64,000 bases of DNA, from NCBI GenBank assembly GCA_050732935.1, contig JBOHRW010000150.1, positions 1 to 64,000 of the forward strand, read 5' to 3'. The notes beneath the pieces are model-generated. The model was given only the letters and a program-made list of their open reading frames with translations. It ran no database searches and was not told the origin of the DNA. Position numbers and translations under genes: made by a program. The DNA is from DASRVA01 sp050732935 (GTDB lineage: Bacteria > Gemmatimonadota > Gemmatimonadetes > JACCXV01 > JAHWKZ01). This document shows positions 36,201 to 45,170 of this stretch, piece after piece (within the stretch, counting starts at the first letter, position 1; each line of letters starts with the position of its first letter).

Positions 36201-39111
36201 CAGCAACCTGAACGGGATCCTCGACCGCCAGGAGAATCTGCTGCGCTGGGAGGTCGATCTGACGGGCGACCGCTACGTCGTCCCGGGCAGCCGAACCTCG
36301 ACGGGGTTCCGGCGCATCCGCCTTCCGCTCGTGACGCCCGACCAGGTGGTGGGAAGTCCCGATCTGCGGAATGTCCGGATCCTGAGGATGACGTTCACCG
36401 GCCTCGAGGACTCCACCGACTTCGAGATCGTGGATCTCGAGATCGTGGGGTCGACCTTCCTGAAGCGCGGGATCGTGGCGGCGGATGGCACCCCGCTGGC
36501 GGGACAGGAGACCGACAGCCTGCAAGTGACTGCCATCAGCGACCGCGAGAACCCGGGTTACGAGAGTCCGCCGGGCGTGATCGCCGAGCAGGACCGGGCC
36601 GACCAGGTGGCGGGGCTGAGCGGCATCGTCCGCGAGCAATCGCTGGAGCTCACCTACAGGGGGCTTCCCCAGGGCGCGCGCGGGACGATCTTTCGCCCGC
36701 TGTTCGATCGCGAGTCGTACATCGACTACGAGCACATGCGGGTGTGGGTGCAGGGTCGTGAGGTGGAGGGGGCGGGTCAGCCCAGCTTCTTCGTCTCGTT
36801 CGGTATCGACACCCTGAACGTCTACGAGTATGCGGCTCCGCTGCGCGACATGGAGTGGGAGGAGCACGTCATCGACTTCGCGGTGTTCACCGAGCTCAAG
36901 CGGGCGCTGCTGGACAGCCTCGCCGAGGCGGGAGCCGACACCGGGACCCGCGTGTCCGAAGATGGCCGCTACCGGGTCCGGTTGGACAACGCGGGCACCC
37001 CTCCGCCCACGCTGACCGAGGTGGCGCAGCTCACGATCGGCGTGGAGAACTCGACCGGTGCACCGGTCACCGGCTCCTTCTGGGTCGACGAGTGGCGGCT
37101 GACCGCGCCGCTGCGGGACGGCGGGGCCGCCGCTTACCTGAACGCGCAGATGGACTTCGCGGACGTGGGGCAGGTGAACGTCTCGTACGAAACGCGGAGC
37201 GGACGATACCGCAACCTGAACGCCAACCGGAACAATTTCGACAGCGGAGATCTGGACGTGAACGCGCTGCTTCGTCTGGACCGGTTTCTTCCCGAGGCGT
37301 GGGGTGTCTCCGTACCTCTCACCTGGAACCACTTCGGGGCGAGCGACATCCCGCTCTACCGCGTGGGTTCGGACATCCTGGTGACGAGCGGCGCGGAGCG
37401 CGACTCCATCGAGCGGAGCAGTCAATCAGACCTGATCGCCCTGCGGGCCTTCCGTACCCGGCAGTCGTCCAATCCGTTGATCGCCGCGACGCTGGACCGC
37501 CTGGAGCTCCGGATGACGTATCGGAACGACGACTTCGGCTCGGTCGACCTCGACAGCGAGCGCGGACGCTGGGATACGTACATCGGCTACCGAAACGGCT
37601 TTCGCAAGCGGGCCCTCCCCCTGGGACTGGGTTGGCTGGCCGGGCTTCCGTGGCCGTCGTTCCTGAAGGACAGCCAGCTTCTCCAGCGGCTCGCCTCGGC
37701 CGATTTGAACCTCGTGCCGGCCGACGTCACGGTGAGCGCGACGACCGACTTCGAGGAGCGAGCACAGAGCAAGCTGTTCGCCGACGGAACCGATTTTACC
37801 GCGGACACGACCCGCAACCTGAGGGGACAGGCGGCGGTCGAGTTCCAGCCATTCGCGTCCATGCGCGCCCGGGTGGGTTGGGATTCCACGCGAGACCTGG
37901 TGTTTCCCCAGACGGTCTTCCACCGTGGCACGCTCGGAACCGAGGCCCTGCGGTCCCAGAATCTCGACTTCGACTGGTCGCCCCCCATCGCGACGTGGCT
38001 GACTCCCCGGTACACCTACACTAGCTCTTTCTCCAAGAATCACACCCGCGAGGCGAGCCGGAGCCTGGACAGCCTCGATGTCCGTGACTTCGGGGTATCG
38101 ATCAACCACACCTTGAGCGTCCAGATCGGGCTCCCCGAGCTGGTCGGGCTTCTGCAATCCGACGAGGGCGGCGAGGCCGGCCCGGTGGCGACCTCCTCCG
38201 GGGAGAGCTGGTGGGAGCAATTGCTCGAGCCCATCCGCTATGACGCCCGACGACGCGAGAACGTCTTCTACGTCCAGGAAGAGGACGATCCCACATTTGG
38301 ATTCGGATGGGGCTTTGGCGACCTCGACGAGGAGAACCGGAGCCGCCCGCAGAGCTTCGGGCGCTACGACGAGTGGGGCCTCTCGACCGGTCTCGAGCCC
38401 CTCGATGGGCTGCTGATGCGCGGCAGCTATCGTGAGACCGACGACACCCGGCGCTATCTGGAGGGCGTCAACCTGAGCTCGTCCCGCGTGTGGCCGAGCA
38501 TCGACCTCCAGTGGCGGAACATCCAGCTCCCCGGTTTTCTCGAGTCATGGGTGGCGACCACCTCCCTGACCTCGGCGTTCGAGCGCCGGACCAGCGACAA
38601 CATAGGCAACGGCCAGCTCCTCAGCGATTCCGATCGCCGGCAATGGGACCCCATTCTGTCGGTCGGCTTTACGCTGCGAAACGGCCTGTCGACCGACATC
38701 CGGGCGGTCAACAGCCAGGTCTTCACGACCCAGATCCTGGGCGGCTCGGTCGACAGCCGTCGCGAGGAGAACTCGACGGACTACCTGCTCAGCCTCGACT
38801 ACAACATCCGGCCCGGGACGACGCTGTACATCCCGTTCCCGACCCTTTGGGGGGTGAAGCTGAAGCAGCCGCTCCTGACCTCGCTCACCTTCGCGCGCCG
38901 CTACCGTCTGGACGAGACGAACACGCCCCAATCGGAGACGCCGGTGGTCAATCTCGAAACCGTCACGACCGAGGTCCGCCCGTCCATCGCCTACGAGTTC
39001 GGCCGCGTCGTATCGGGGTTCGCGATCAACTATCTGTCGCGGAAGGACGAGAAGCGGGATATACGGAATACGACCATCGGGATGGAAGCCTTCCTCGACT
39101 TTTTGTTCTAG
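33298..39111 (+). CDS. sprA: Cell-surface protein SprA (type IX secretion translocon)
   Basis: About 1,937 residues. A signal peptide (LGALAIVLLVTPPALA, then QEPG) is followed by repeats resembling SprA of Bacteroidetes: TLDLKILGTVGTKLDVAVDF, GSEDEILQKVEMGDISVALP, LRNVYSLREPNIQLGSLELE, LRGEMAFSRPDPNTDGEVFLNDFE, and a beta-barrel-like C-terminus ending FLDFLF. SprA is the 36-strand outer-membrane channel of T9SS. In frame there is no ATG, GTG or TTG before the signal peptide; CTG 33298, with GGAG 9 nt upstream, is my choice, while GTG 33448 would lose the signal. No other T9SS gene is in the window. Confidence 0.82.
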   Translation: MIPAGRPSAPSCTTRAASLGALAIVLLVTPPALAQEPGARAPALEWRHAPVPDVENLPFDSMLAFDPWLGAVVPGRPTPLPAREGLPVVSGLDVLDYLREVRLRREARLWRQVVADRLAGRSQEDEGLIPELENPLRIPEPLARVFGEGSEFDIQGRLHLGALGARSKQNPDLRTELLRRTSGTFDLDLDQTLDLKILGTVGTKLDVAVDFNSQRELESRQLITAAYTGSEDEILQKVEMGDISVALPPSRFLGGSVGTGTFGAQAVAQLGPMDFRVLGTRKEGESTTRSLSITPSGEGVLSDVTLDIKDTQFQRDRFFLLFHPDSLASVRLSFPNPGTTLENPASQPALGSLNVWLDDGNFSNNREQNSKRGEALVNPTDPGAFPEQTYVGFFDLLVEGQDYVVTDGIVLQMRRQLNDSEVLGVSYVTSGGTQVGTTQDAEEQVLKLIKPTNPDTLDFTWDYTLRNVYSLREPNIQLGSLELEIYRGNQDLRQTFESIGGQSRKYSRIFGLTDANSRVNLPRILRDPFQGPDFIVFPDVRPFFQPTDETGAAIPIERPNRQLYFNSDPNRTALDDQVYFIEARYLSRGGLSGEIELGSANVIEGSERVSIGAETLLRGEDYQIIYELGRLVLTDPAGLAERHPNDRLAIEYEVAPLFNLAPTTLYGAAGSYHLAEGAVLNSTIMLQRKESLANRPILGAEPTQALIAEVDGSWSRPLTFMDRWLDGLPGSTGETPSSFSLRGEMAFSRPDPNTDGEVFLNDFENIEIAKRLSLFFRIWYISSIPTQAGLSLTDVADARWFTFFIPSEQVTGERRREVDVGENNFVIQFDPVGEAPTDRMASWRSIETVLSTTGEDLTRQEFIEFFVRGVEGEIIVDLGVVDEDAVRLDENRAPVGVGELDTEEANPDTRDNNLDVNEDTGLDAVRGQDAADVPGDDGTDDFSEVFGANSFPINPNGTENNSVLDTEDSNLNGILDRQENLLRWEVDLTGDRYVVPGSRTSTGFRRIRLPLVTPDQVVGSPDLRNVRILRMTFTGLEDSTDFEIVDLEIVGSTFLKRGIVAADGTPLAGQETDSLQVTAISDRENPGYESPPGVIAEQDRADQVAGLSGIVREQSLELTYRGLPQGARGTIFRPLFDRESYIDYEHMRVWVQGREVEGAGQPSFFVSFGIDTLNVYEYAAPLRDMEWEEHVIDFAVFTELKRALLDSLAEAGADTGTRVSEDGRYRVRLDNAGTPPPTLTEVAQLTIGVENSTGAPVTGSFWVDEWRLTAPLRDGGAAAYLNAQMDFADVGQVNVSYETRSGRYRNLNANRNNFDSGDLDVNALLRLDRFLPEAWGVSVPLTWNHFGASDIPLYRVGSDILVTSGAERDSIERSSQSDLIALRAFRTRQSSNPLIAATLDRLELRMTYRNDDFGSVDLDSERGRWDTYIGYRNGFRKRALPLGLGWLAGLPWPSFLKDSQLLQRLASADLNLVPADVTVSATTDFEERAQSKLFADGTDFTADTTRNLRGQAAVEFQPFASMRARVGWDSTRDLVFPQTVFHRGTLGTEALRSQNLDFDWSPPIATWLTPRYTYTSSFSKNHTREASRSLDSLDVRDFGVSINHTLSVQIGLPELVGLLQSDEGGEAGPVATSSGESWWEQLLEPIRYDARRRENVFYVQEEDDPTFGFGWGFGDLDEENRSRPQSFGRYDEWGLSTGLEPLDGLLMRGSYRETDDTRRYLEGVNLSSSRVWPSIDLQWRNIQLPGFLESWVATTSLTSAFERRTSDNIGNGQLLSDSDRRQWDPILSVGFTLRNGLSTDIRAVNSQVFTTQILGGSVDSRREENSTDYLLSLDYNIRPGTTLYIPFPTLWGVKLKQPLLTSLTFARRYRLDETNTPQSETPVVNLETVTTEVRPSIAYEFGRVVSGFAINYLSRKDEKRDIRNTTIGMEAFLDFLF

Positions 39112-39148
39112 GCTGCTCTTCAGGTCTGGCTTCGCTCGGGTGGACCTC

Positions 39149-39154
39149 TATCTT
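39149..39154 (+). promoter_or_regulatory. -10 box TATCTT of a predicted leaderless gene
   Basis: TATCTT is followed by CCGTGG and the ATG at 39161. No Shine-Dalgarno is present. Confidence 0.45.
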
Positions 39155-39160
39155 CCGTGG

Positions 39161-40129
39161 ATGTTTCGAACCCGGATTCGTCGCCCGCAGGCGCTGTGGA
39201 CGCTGGTGCTGGCGGCGCTCGCTCTGGTGCTCGCCTGCGGGGACGACGGAGGGCCGGAGCCCGTCGCAGGTGCGAGCTTCAGTGGAGAGCTGGCCGACAG
39301 CCTGGTCCGCCAGCTCGTGGCCTTCGGACCGCGGGTCCCGGGGACCGCGGCGCACGCAGAGGCGCTCGCCTGGATGACCGACTACCTGCGCGAGCGCACG
39401 GACGTCGTCGAACAGCGTCCGTTCACACACGTGACGCAGACCGGGGACACCCTCGAGCTGACCAACCTGTGGGCTCAGTTCAATCCTCAGGCCGGGCAGC
39501 GCATCCTGGTGACCGGTCACTGGGACTCGCGGCCGGTGGCCGAGAAGGAGGCCGACCCGGCGAACCGCGACCGGCCGATCCCGGGAGCCAACGATGGCGG
39601 CTCGAGCGCGGCCGTGATCCTCGCCCTGGCCGATGTCCTGGCGGAGGATCCTCCCGCCATCGGCGTCGATCTCCTGCTGACCGATGGCGAGGACTGGGGC
39701 CACGACCCGGCCACCTTCAGCACGTTCGTCCCCGACATGTTCCTCGGAGCCAGGCACTTCGCCGCCAACGACGGCGCCGACTATCGGCCCCTGTTCGGCA
39801 TCCTGCTGGACATGGTGGGGGAGGAGGGCGCGCGGTTCCCGATAGAGCAGAACAGTGAAGAGTTCGCCCCCGAGGTCGTGAGCCGGGTCTGGGAGGCCGC
39901 CGCGGACCTCGGCTATGGCGAGATCTTCGAATCGCGGGTCGGCCGGCCCGTCACCGACGACCACGTCATCCTGAACCAGGCGGGAATCCGCACCATCGAC
40001 ATCATCGACTTCGACTACCCGTTCTGGCACACGCTGGAGGACACCCCCGACAAGCTGTCGGCGGCCACCATGGACGCTGTCGGCGACGTCGTCCTCGAAG
40101 TCATTCGTCGTCAGGCGGTAGGGGAGTAG
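39161..40129 (+). CDS. Glutaminyl-peptide cyclotransferase-like M28 lipoprotein
   Basis: A 322-residue protein with a lipoprotein-like signal (TLVLAALALVLAC). The M28/glutaminyl-cyclase fold is complete: GHWDSRP with H120 and D122, GANDGGSSA with zinc ligand D145, LLTDGEDWG with E177 and D178, TDDHVILNQAGI, and FWHTLEDTPDKLS with H290. The DFDYPFWHT ending is that of type II glutaminyl cyclases rather than aminopeptidases. It should convert N-terminal Gln to pyroglutamate in the periplasm. It directly follows sprA, and several secreted proteins here expose Gln after signal cleavage. Confidence 0.8.
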   Translation: MFRTRIRRPQALWTLVLAALALVLACGDDGGPEPVAGASFSGELADSLVRQLVAFGPRVPGTAAHAEALAWMTDYLRERTDVVEQRPFTHVTQTGDTLELTNLWAQFNPQAGQRILVTGHWDSRPVAEKEADPANRDRPIPGANDGGSSAAVILALADVLAEDPPAIGVDLLLTDGEDWGHDPATFSTFVPDMFLGARHFAANDGADYRPLFGILLDMVGEEGARFPIEQNSEEFAPEVVSRVWEAAADLGYGEIFESRVGRPVTDDHVILNQAGIRTIDIIDFDYPFWHTLEDTPDKLSAATMDAVGDVVLEVIRRQAVGE

Positions 40130-40200
40130 CGTCGGTCCGGGACGCCGCGCGGCCCGACTCTTGATCCGGTCGGGCCCGGAGGGCGCGGAACGTCGGCTTC

Positions 40201-40950
40201 ATGACACCTGGCTGGCTGGACGAGAGGCTGACACCCGCCGAGCGCCAGGTCCTGGTAAGCCTGGCGGCGGCGTGGGCGTTCGGCGTGGTGGCCGGATGGA
40301 TGGGCGTGCCGGAGCGGCTGGTGGATTGGTCGGAGCGGCGTCTCCATCCGCCCCTGCCAACGCCGGAGGAGCTGGCCCGCGGGCTGTCGCCCGACGATCC
40401 ACGTCCGGCCCTCTACGCCACCGGTCTCGCGGCCCGACGGGAGAAGGAGCGGGCGGCGGGCAAGCCCGTCCCGATCGATCCCAACACGGCCGATCGCGCG
40501 GCCTGGGTCCGACTACCGGGAATCGGCCCGCGCACGGCGGCCGCCATCCTGGAGCATCGAGCGGCCCGCGGGCCGTTCCGGCGGTCGGAGGACCTGCTGG
40601 CGGTGCGGGGGATCGGCCCGGTGACGCTCGAGAAGCTCCGGCCCTGGCTCCGATGGCCTCCTGGCGCGGCGGCCACGGGGCGCCCCGGTGGGCGAGGAGC
40701 GGGTTCCGGGCCCCCCGATCTCAACGAGGTGGACGCGGCGTTCCTGGAGGGGCTGCCCGGAATCGGTCCAGAACTTGCTAGATCCATAGTCGAAGTTCGC
40801 CGACGGCGGCGTGGTTTTCGTGCCTGGCCGGAGGTCCTCGAAGTCGAAGGGATCGGACCGGCGAAGCTGCGCGTCTTGCAAAACGCGACGCGGCTCGAAA
40901 GGGCGCGCCCCGCAGCGCCTGCCGACCCTGTACGGCGAGAGACCGACTAG
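40201..40950 (+). CDS. ComEA-like helix-hairpin-helix protein
   Basis: The 249-residue protein has one N-terminal membrane segment (VLVSLAAAWAFGVVAGWMGV) and two helix-hairpin-helix pairs. The first is DPNTADRAAWVRLPGIGPRTAAAILEHR at about 98-125 with GIGPVTLEKL; the second is DLNEVDAAFLEGLPGIGPELARSIVE with GIGPAKLRVL. HhH domains bind duplex DNA without sequence preference. Anchored outside the inner membrane beside a type IV pilus locus, it is likely a DNA receptor for transformation. GGAAC lies before the ATG. Confidence 0.85.
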   Translation: MTPGWLDERLTPAERQVLVSLAAAWAFGVVAGWMGVPERLVDWSERRLHPPLPTPEELARGLSPDDPRPALYATGLAARREKERAAGKPVPIDPNTADRAAWVRLPGIGPRTAAAILEHRAARGPFRRSEDLLAVRGIGPVTLEKLRPWLRWPPGAAATGRPGGRGAGSGPPDLNEVDAAFLEGLPGIGPELARSIVEVRRRRRGFRAWPEVLEVEGIGPAKLRVLQNATRLERARPAAPADPVRRETD

Positions 40951-40961
40951 GAAGGCCGACG

Positions 40962-42725
40962 ATGATTCACACCGCACCCACACCGGCGACGGCGACCGGA
41001 CGGACGGCCGAGACGGCCCGCGGCCCCATCCGGAGCCGACCCACCATGACCGCCATTTTGCTCCAGGAAGGGCACATCACGGCCGACCAGATCTCGAGGG
41101 CGCTGGCGCGCCAGCGCTCCAACGGCCATCGGCTGGGCTACAACCTGATCGAGCTCGGGTTCGTCGATCCGCGAACGATCCGGGAGGTTCTCGAGCGTCA
41201 GCTGGGCGTCAAGGGGGTCGAGCTGGCCGCCCTCGAGACCGATCCCTCCGTCCTCAAGGTGATTCCCGGCGAAATCGCCCGGCGATACGAGGTGTTCCCG
41301 ATCCGCCGCCAGGGGGACACGATCGTCCTCGCCATGTGCAACCCGATCGACTGGATGGCGATCGACGACCTCAAGTTCCTGACCGGCTACGAGATCGAGC
41401 CGCTGCTGGCGGACGAGTATTCAGTCATCGAGGCGATCGAGGCCCACTACGACGAGGACGAGAACTCGTACCAGAAGCTGCTCGACAACCTGGGGGAGTA
41501 CGAGCTGGAGGTCATCGAGGAGGAGGAGGACGAAGATCCGACCGCCCTCGCCGCCCAGGTCGAGGCGGCGCCGGTCGTCAAGTTCATCAACTCGCTGCTG
41601 GCCGACGCCGTGAATCACGGCGCCTCGGACGTCCACATCGAGCCCTACGAGGACGAGCTCCGGATCCGCTACCGGGTCGACGGCGTGCTGCGCGAGACGC
41701 TGAGCCCGCCGCTCAAGATGAAGGCCGCGCTGATCTCGCGGATCAAGATCCTCGCGGACCTCAACATCGCCGAGCGGCGCTTCCCGCAGGACGGCCGCAT
41801 CAAGCTCAAGATGGGGGATCGGGTCATCGATTTCCGCGTCTCCACGCTGCCCACCCTGTACGGTGAGAAGATCGTGCTCCGGATCCTGGACGTCGGGCGG
41901 GTCGCGCTCGACCTGGAGGAGCTGGGTCTCTCCGAGGCGAGTCTCCAGGATCTGGTCCGTAGCGTGGAGTCGCCGTTCGGGATCCTGCTGGCGACCGGGC
42001 CGACCGGGTCGGGCAAGACGACGACCCTCTATTCGGCGCTGACCCGGCTCAACCAGCCGGGCGTCAACATCATGACGGTCGAGAACCCGGTCGAGTACAA
42101 CCTCAAGGGGATCAACCAGGTCCAGGTACGCGAGGACATCGGGCTCGACTTCGCTCAGGCGCTGCGAGCGTTCCTGCGTCAGGACCCGAACATCATCATG
42201 GTCGGCGAGATCCGCGATCCCGAGACCGCCTCGATCGCCATCAAAGCCGCGCTGACTGGACATCTCGTCCTCTCTACGGTCCACACGAACGATGCACCAT
42301 CGACGGTCAGCCGGCTGGTGGACATGGGCGTTCAGCCGTTTCTGGCGGCGAGCGCCCTCAACTGCGTGGTGGCCCAGCGCCTCGTGCGACGGATCTGCGA
42401 GTCCTGCAAGCGCGCGCGGCGCTACCCGCGCGCCGTCCTCGAGGACGCCGGCTTTCCGGAGTCCGATCTCGGAGCCTCCTTCCACGAGGGCGCGGGTTGC
42501 GCGGAATGCGAGGAGACCGGCTACCGGGGGCGGATCGGCCTGTTCGAGGTCATGTCGATCAGCCGCCCGCTGCGGCGGCTGATCACCGAGCACGCCACCA
42601 CCGAGGACATCCGCCGACAGGCGCTCGAGGACGGCATGATCACCCTGCGGGAGGACGGCCTCGGCAAGGTGAAGGCCGGGATCACCACACTCGACGAGGT
42701 GCTTCGTGAAACCGCTCTGGCCTGA
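40962..42725 (+). CDS. pilB: Type IV pilus assembly ATPase PilB
   Basis: The 587-residue hexameric ATPase powers pilus extension. Residues 30-110 form an MshEN domain with RLGYNLIELGFVDPRTIREVLERQ, split here as RLGYNLIELGF and VDPRTIREVLERQ, the pattern that binds c-di-GMP. The motor domain has GPTGSGKT at 346-353, the Asp box, Walker B VGEIRDPETA and the His box. The four zinc cysteines are in CESC and CAEC. It overlaps pilT by 20 nt. The ATG at 40962 is 11 nt after the HhH gene. Confidence 0.93.
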   Translation: MIHTAPTPATATGRTAETARGPIRSRPTMTAILLQEGHITADQISRALARQRSNGHRLGYNLIELGFVDPRTIREVLERQLGVKGVELAALETDPSVLKVIPGEIARRYEVFPIRRQGDTIVLAMCNPIDWMAIDDLKFLTGYEIEPLLADEYSVIEAIEAHYDEDENSYQKLLDNLGEYELEVIEEEEDEDPTALAAQVEAAPVVKFINSLLADAVNHGASDVHIEPYEDELRIRYRVDGVLRETLSPPLKMKAALISRIKILADLNIAERRFPQDGRIKLKMGDRVIDFRVSTLPTLYGEKIVLRILDVGRVALDLEELGLSEASLQDLVRSVESPFGILLATGPTGSGKTTTLYSALTRLNQPGVNIMTVENPVEYNLKGINQVQVREDIGLDFAQALRAFLRQDPNIIMVGEIRDPETASIAIKAALTGHLVLSTVHTNDAPSTVSRLVDMGVQPFLAASALNCVVAQRLVRRICESCKRARRYPRAVLEDAGFPESDLGASFHEGAGCAECEETGYRGRIGLFEVMSISRPLRRLITEHATTEDIRRQALEDGMITLREDGLGKVKAGITTLDEVLRETALA

Positions 42726-43899
42726 CGTGGCGCGGACGGACGCCCTGGCGCCGAGCGACCCGGCTCCACACCTGCCGGACGGGACGAGCGACCTGGAGAT
42801 GGATGCCCAGGATAGCTGTTCCATGTCCGCGCTCCTGCGCGAGCTCGTGGAAGCCGGGGGCTCGGACCTCCACCTGACGGTGGGCCTCCCCCCACGGCTC
42901 AGGATCGACGGCGAGCTCGTGAACAGCCGGATTGCCGATCGCGCGCTGAGCCCCGAGCAGACGCTGGCCCTCGCCAGCTCGCTCCTCAACGAGCGACAGC
43001 AGGCGGCGTTCGAGGCCACGAACGAGCTGGACTTCTCGTTCGGGATCGCCGGTCTGGCCCGGTTCCGCGCCAGCGTCTACCGCCAACGCGGGGCGGTGGG
43101 GGTCGCGATCCGCCAGATCCCTTACGAGATCCGGGGCTTCGACAGCCTTGGCCTGCCCGCCCACGTGGTCGACTTCGCGAAGCATCAGAACGGCCTGGTC
43201 CTAGTGACGGGGTCCACCGGCTCGGGGAAGTCGACCACCCTGGCGGCGCTGATCGATCGTATCAACCACGAGCGCAAGGTCCACATCCTCACCATCGAGG
43301 ATCCCATCGAGTTCGTGCACCACCATGGCCTGGCGATGGTGAACCAGCGCGAGGTGGGAACCGATACGCGCTCCTTCGCGAGCGCGCTCAAGCACGCTCT
43401 GCGCCAGGACCCGGACGTCGTACTGATCGGGGAGATGCGCGACAACGAGACGATCGCCGCGGCGATCACGACCGCCGAGACCGGGCACCTCGTGCTGGCG
43501 ACCCTGCACAGCAACTCGGCGGCCGAGTCGATCGACCGCATGATCGACGTCTTCCCGCCCGAGCAGCAGCCGCAGATACGCACGCAGCTCGCCTCCGTCC
43601 TCGAGGGGATCGTCACCCAGCAGCTGCTCCCGCGTATCGGCGGCGGGCGCGCCCTGGCGGCCGAGGTTCTCGTGGTGACCCCGGCCATACGGGCCCTCAT
43701 CCGCGACGACAAGGCCCACCAGATCTACACCGCCATGCAGGCGGGCTCGAAGCACGGCATGCAGACCATGAACCACTCCCTGCTCGCGCTTCACCGCACG
43801 GGAGCCGTGAGCCGCGAGGAGATCCTGAGCCGGAGCGAGGATCCCGAAGAGCTGCGTCGGATGATCCAGCTCGTCCCGGGCGGGTTCGACGGGAGCTGA
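42706..43899 (+). CDS. pilT: Type IV pilus retraction ATPase PilT
   Basis: A 397-residue retraction motor. The N-terminal PAS-like domain has ELVEAGGSDLHLTVGLPPRLRIDG; Walker A is GSTGSGKS at 169-176; the Asp box has TIEDPIEFVH; Walker B is LIGEMRDNETI, and the AIRALIRDDK region replaces the AIRNLIRE signature of PilT. No zinc site is present, as expected. The GTG start lies inside pilB; a leading 32 residues may be extra, since family similarity begins near the ATG at 42802. Confidence 0.92.
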   Translation: MKPLWPDVARTDALAPSDPAPHLPDGTSDLEMDAQDSCSMSALLRELVEAGGSDLHLTVGLPPRLRIDGELVNSRIADRALSPEQTLALASSLLNERQQAAFEATNELDFSFGIAGLARFRASVYRQRGAVGVAIRQIPYEIRGFDSLGLPAHVVDFAKHQNGLVLVTGSTGSGKSTTLAALIDRINHERKVHILTIEDPIEFVHHHGLAMVNQREVGTDTRSFASALKHALRQDPDVVLIGEMRDNETIAAAITTAETGHLVLATLHSNSAAESIDRMIDVFPPEQQPQIRTQLASVLEGIVTQQLLPRIGGGRALAAEVLVVTPAIRALIRDDKAHQIYTAMQAGSKHGMQTMNHSLLALHRTGAVSREEILSRSEDPEELRRMIQLVPGGFDGS

Positions 43900-43901
43900 G
43901 C

Positions 43902-45101
43902 GTGCGGACATTTGTCTACAGGGCGCGCGCGGCGGACGGCACCAGCCAGTCCGGCGAGATCACGGCCGGCAGCGAGGCCGAGGTCGCGGGTCAGCTCCGC
44001 AGCCGACGGCTAGTCGTGGTCAGCGTGAGGCCCAAGCCGCGCACGATCGAGATTTCCCTCAAGCGCGGACCGGGAACCAAGGATCTGGTCGTCTTCACCC
44101 GTCAGTTCGCGACGATGATCGGCGCCGGTCTGCCGCTGGTGCAGTCGCTGGACACGCTGGCCGCGCAGCAGAGCAAGCCTCGCGTCTCCGGGAAGATCCG
44201 CGCCGTGCTCCGCGAGGTGCAGGCGGGAGCCACGCTGGCCGACGCCATGCGGCGGCAGCGGGACTTCTTCGGCGAGATCTACGTCAGCATGATCGCCGCG
44301 GGCGAGGTCGGCGGCGTCCTCGACACGATCCTGAGTCGGCTGGCGGACTACCTGGAAGACGCGGCCCGTTTGAAGCGCAAGGTCCGTGGGGCGATGGTCT
44401 ATCCGGTGACGGTCTTCGCGTTCGCCGGCATCGCCGTCTCGGTGCTCCTGATCTTCGTGATCCCGACCTTCGCCCAGTTCTTCGTAGCCGCCGGTGTCCC
44501 GCTCCCTCTGCCGACCCGCATCGTGATCGCCGCCTCGAACCTCCTGCTCGCCTGGTGGTGGGCGGTGGCGGCGGGCATCGGCCTGGCGCTCTGGCTGGTC
44601 CGGGCCTGGTATCGGACGCCGGATGGACGGCTCGCGATCGACCGCTGGCTCCTCCGTGTCCCGGTCCTGGGGCCCGTACTGAGGAAAGCGGCCATCGCCC
44701 GCTTCAGCCGCACGCTGGGGTCGCTCGTGGAGAGCGGGGTCCCGATCCTCGAGGGGCTGGAGATCACCGCCCGGACCGCCGGGAACCGGGTCATCGAGGA
44801 CGCGGTGCTCGCGAGCCGGGTTTCGATCGCCGGCGGCGACACGATCAGCGATCCGCTCCGCCGGAGCGGGGTCTTCCCGCCCATGGTCACCCAGATGATC
44901 AACGTCGGCGAGCACACCGGTGGGCTGGATGGCATGCTCGCCAAGATCTCCGACTTCTACGAGGACGAGGTCGAGGCCGCCGTGGGGGCGCTGACGTCGA
45001 TCATCGAGCCGATCATGATCGTAGTGCTGGGAGCGATCGTGGGCGGAATGGTGGTGGCGATGTATCTGCCGATCTTCGACCTCATCCAGACCGTGCAGTA
45101 G
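43902..45101 (+). CDS. pilC: Type IV pilus inner-membrane platform protein PilC
   Basis: The 399-residue protein has the two T2SSF domains of GspF/PilC (VVFTRQFATMIGAGLPLVQSL and ARFSRTLGSLVESGVPILEGLEI) each followed by a GExxG element (MIAAGEVGGVLDTIL; INVGEHTGGLDGML), and three membrane helices including VTVFAFAGIAVSVLLIFVIPTFAQFF and the C-terminal IVVLGAIVGGMVVAMYLPIF. It transmits torque from PilB and PilT to the growing pilus. The GTG start is 2 nt after pilT. Confidence 0.93.
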   Translation: MRTFVYRARAADGTSQSGEITAGSEAEVAGQLRSRRLVVVSVRPKPRTIEISLKRGPGTKDLVVFTRQFATMIGAGLPLVQSLDTLAAQQSKPRVSGKIRAVLREVQAGATLADAMRRQRDFFGEIYVSMIAAGEVGGVLDTILSRLADYLEDAARLKRKVRGAMVYPVTVFAFAGIAVSVLLIFVIPTFAQFFVAAGVPLPLPTRIVIAASNLLLAWWWAVAAGIGLALWLVRAWYRTPDGRLAIDRWLLRVPVLGPVLRKAAIARFSRTLGSLVESGVPILEGLEITARTAGNRVIEDAVLASRVSIAGGDTISDPLRRSGVFPPMVTQMINVGEHTGGLDGMLAKISDFYEDEVEAAVGALTSIIEPIMIVVLGAIVGGMVVAMYLPIFDLIQTVQ

Positions 45102-45170
45102 CGGCCGCACTGGACGGCGAATCTCTGCGTGCGCGCCTCGTCGGGGCACTCACCCTCCGGGCGGCCGCCT

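Noticed and set aside
34573..37425. 950-codon open frame on the minus strand inside sprA
   Set aside because: It is antisense to the strongly supported sprA frame, shows no family motif, and has the His/Arg/Asp/Val-rich composition of a GC-rich shadow frame.
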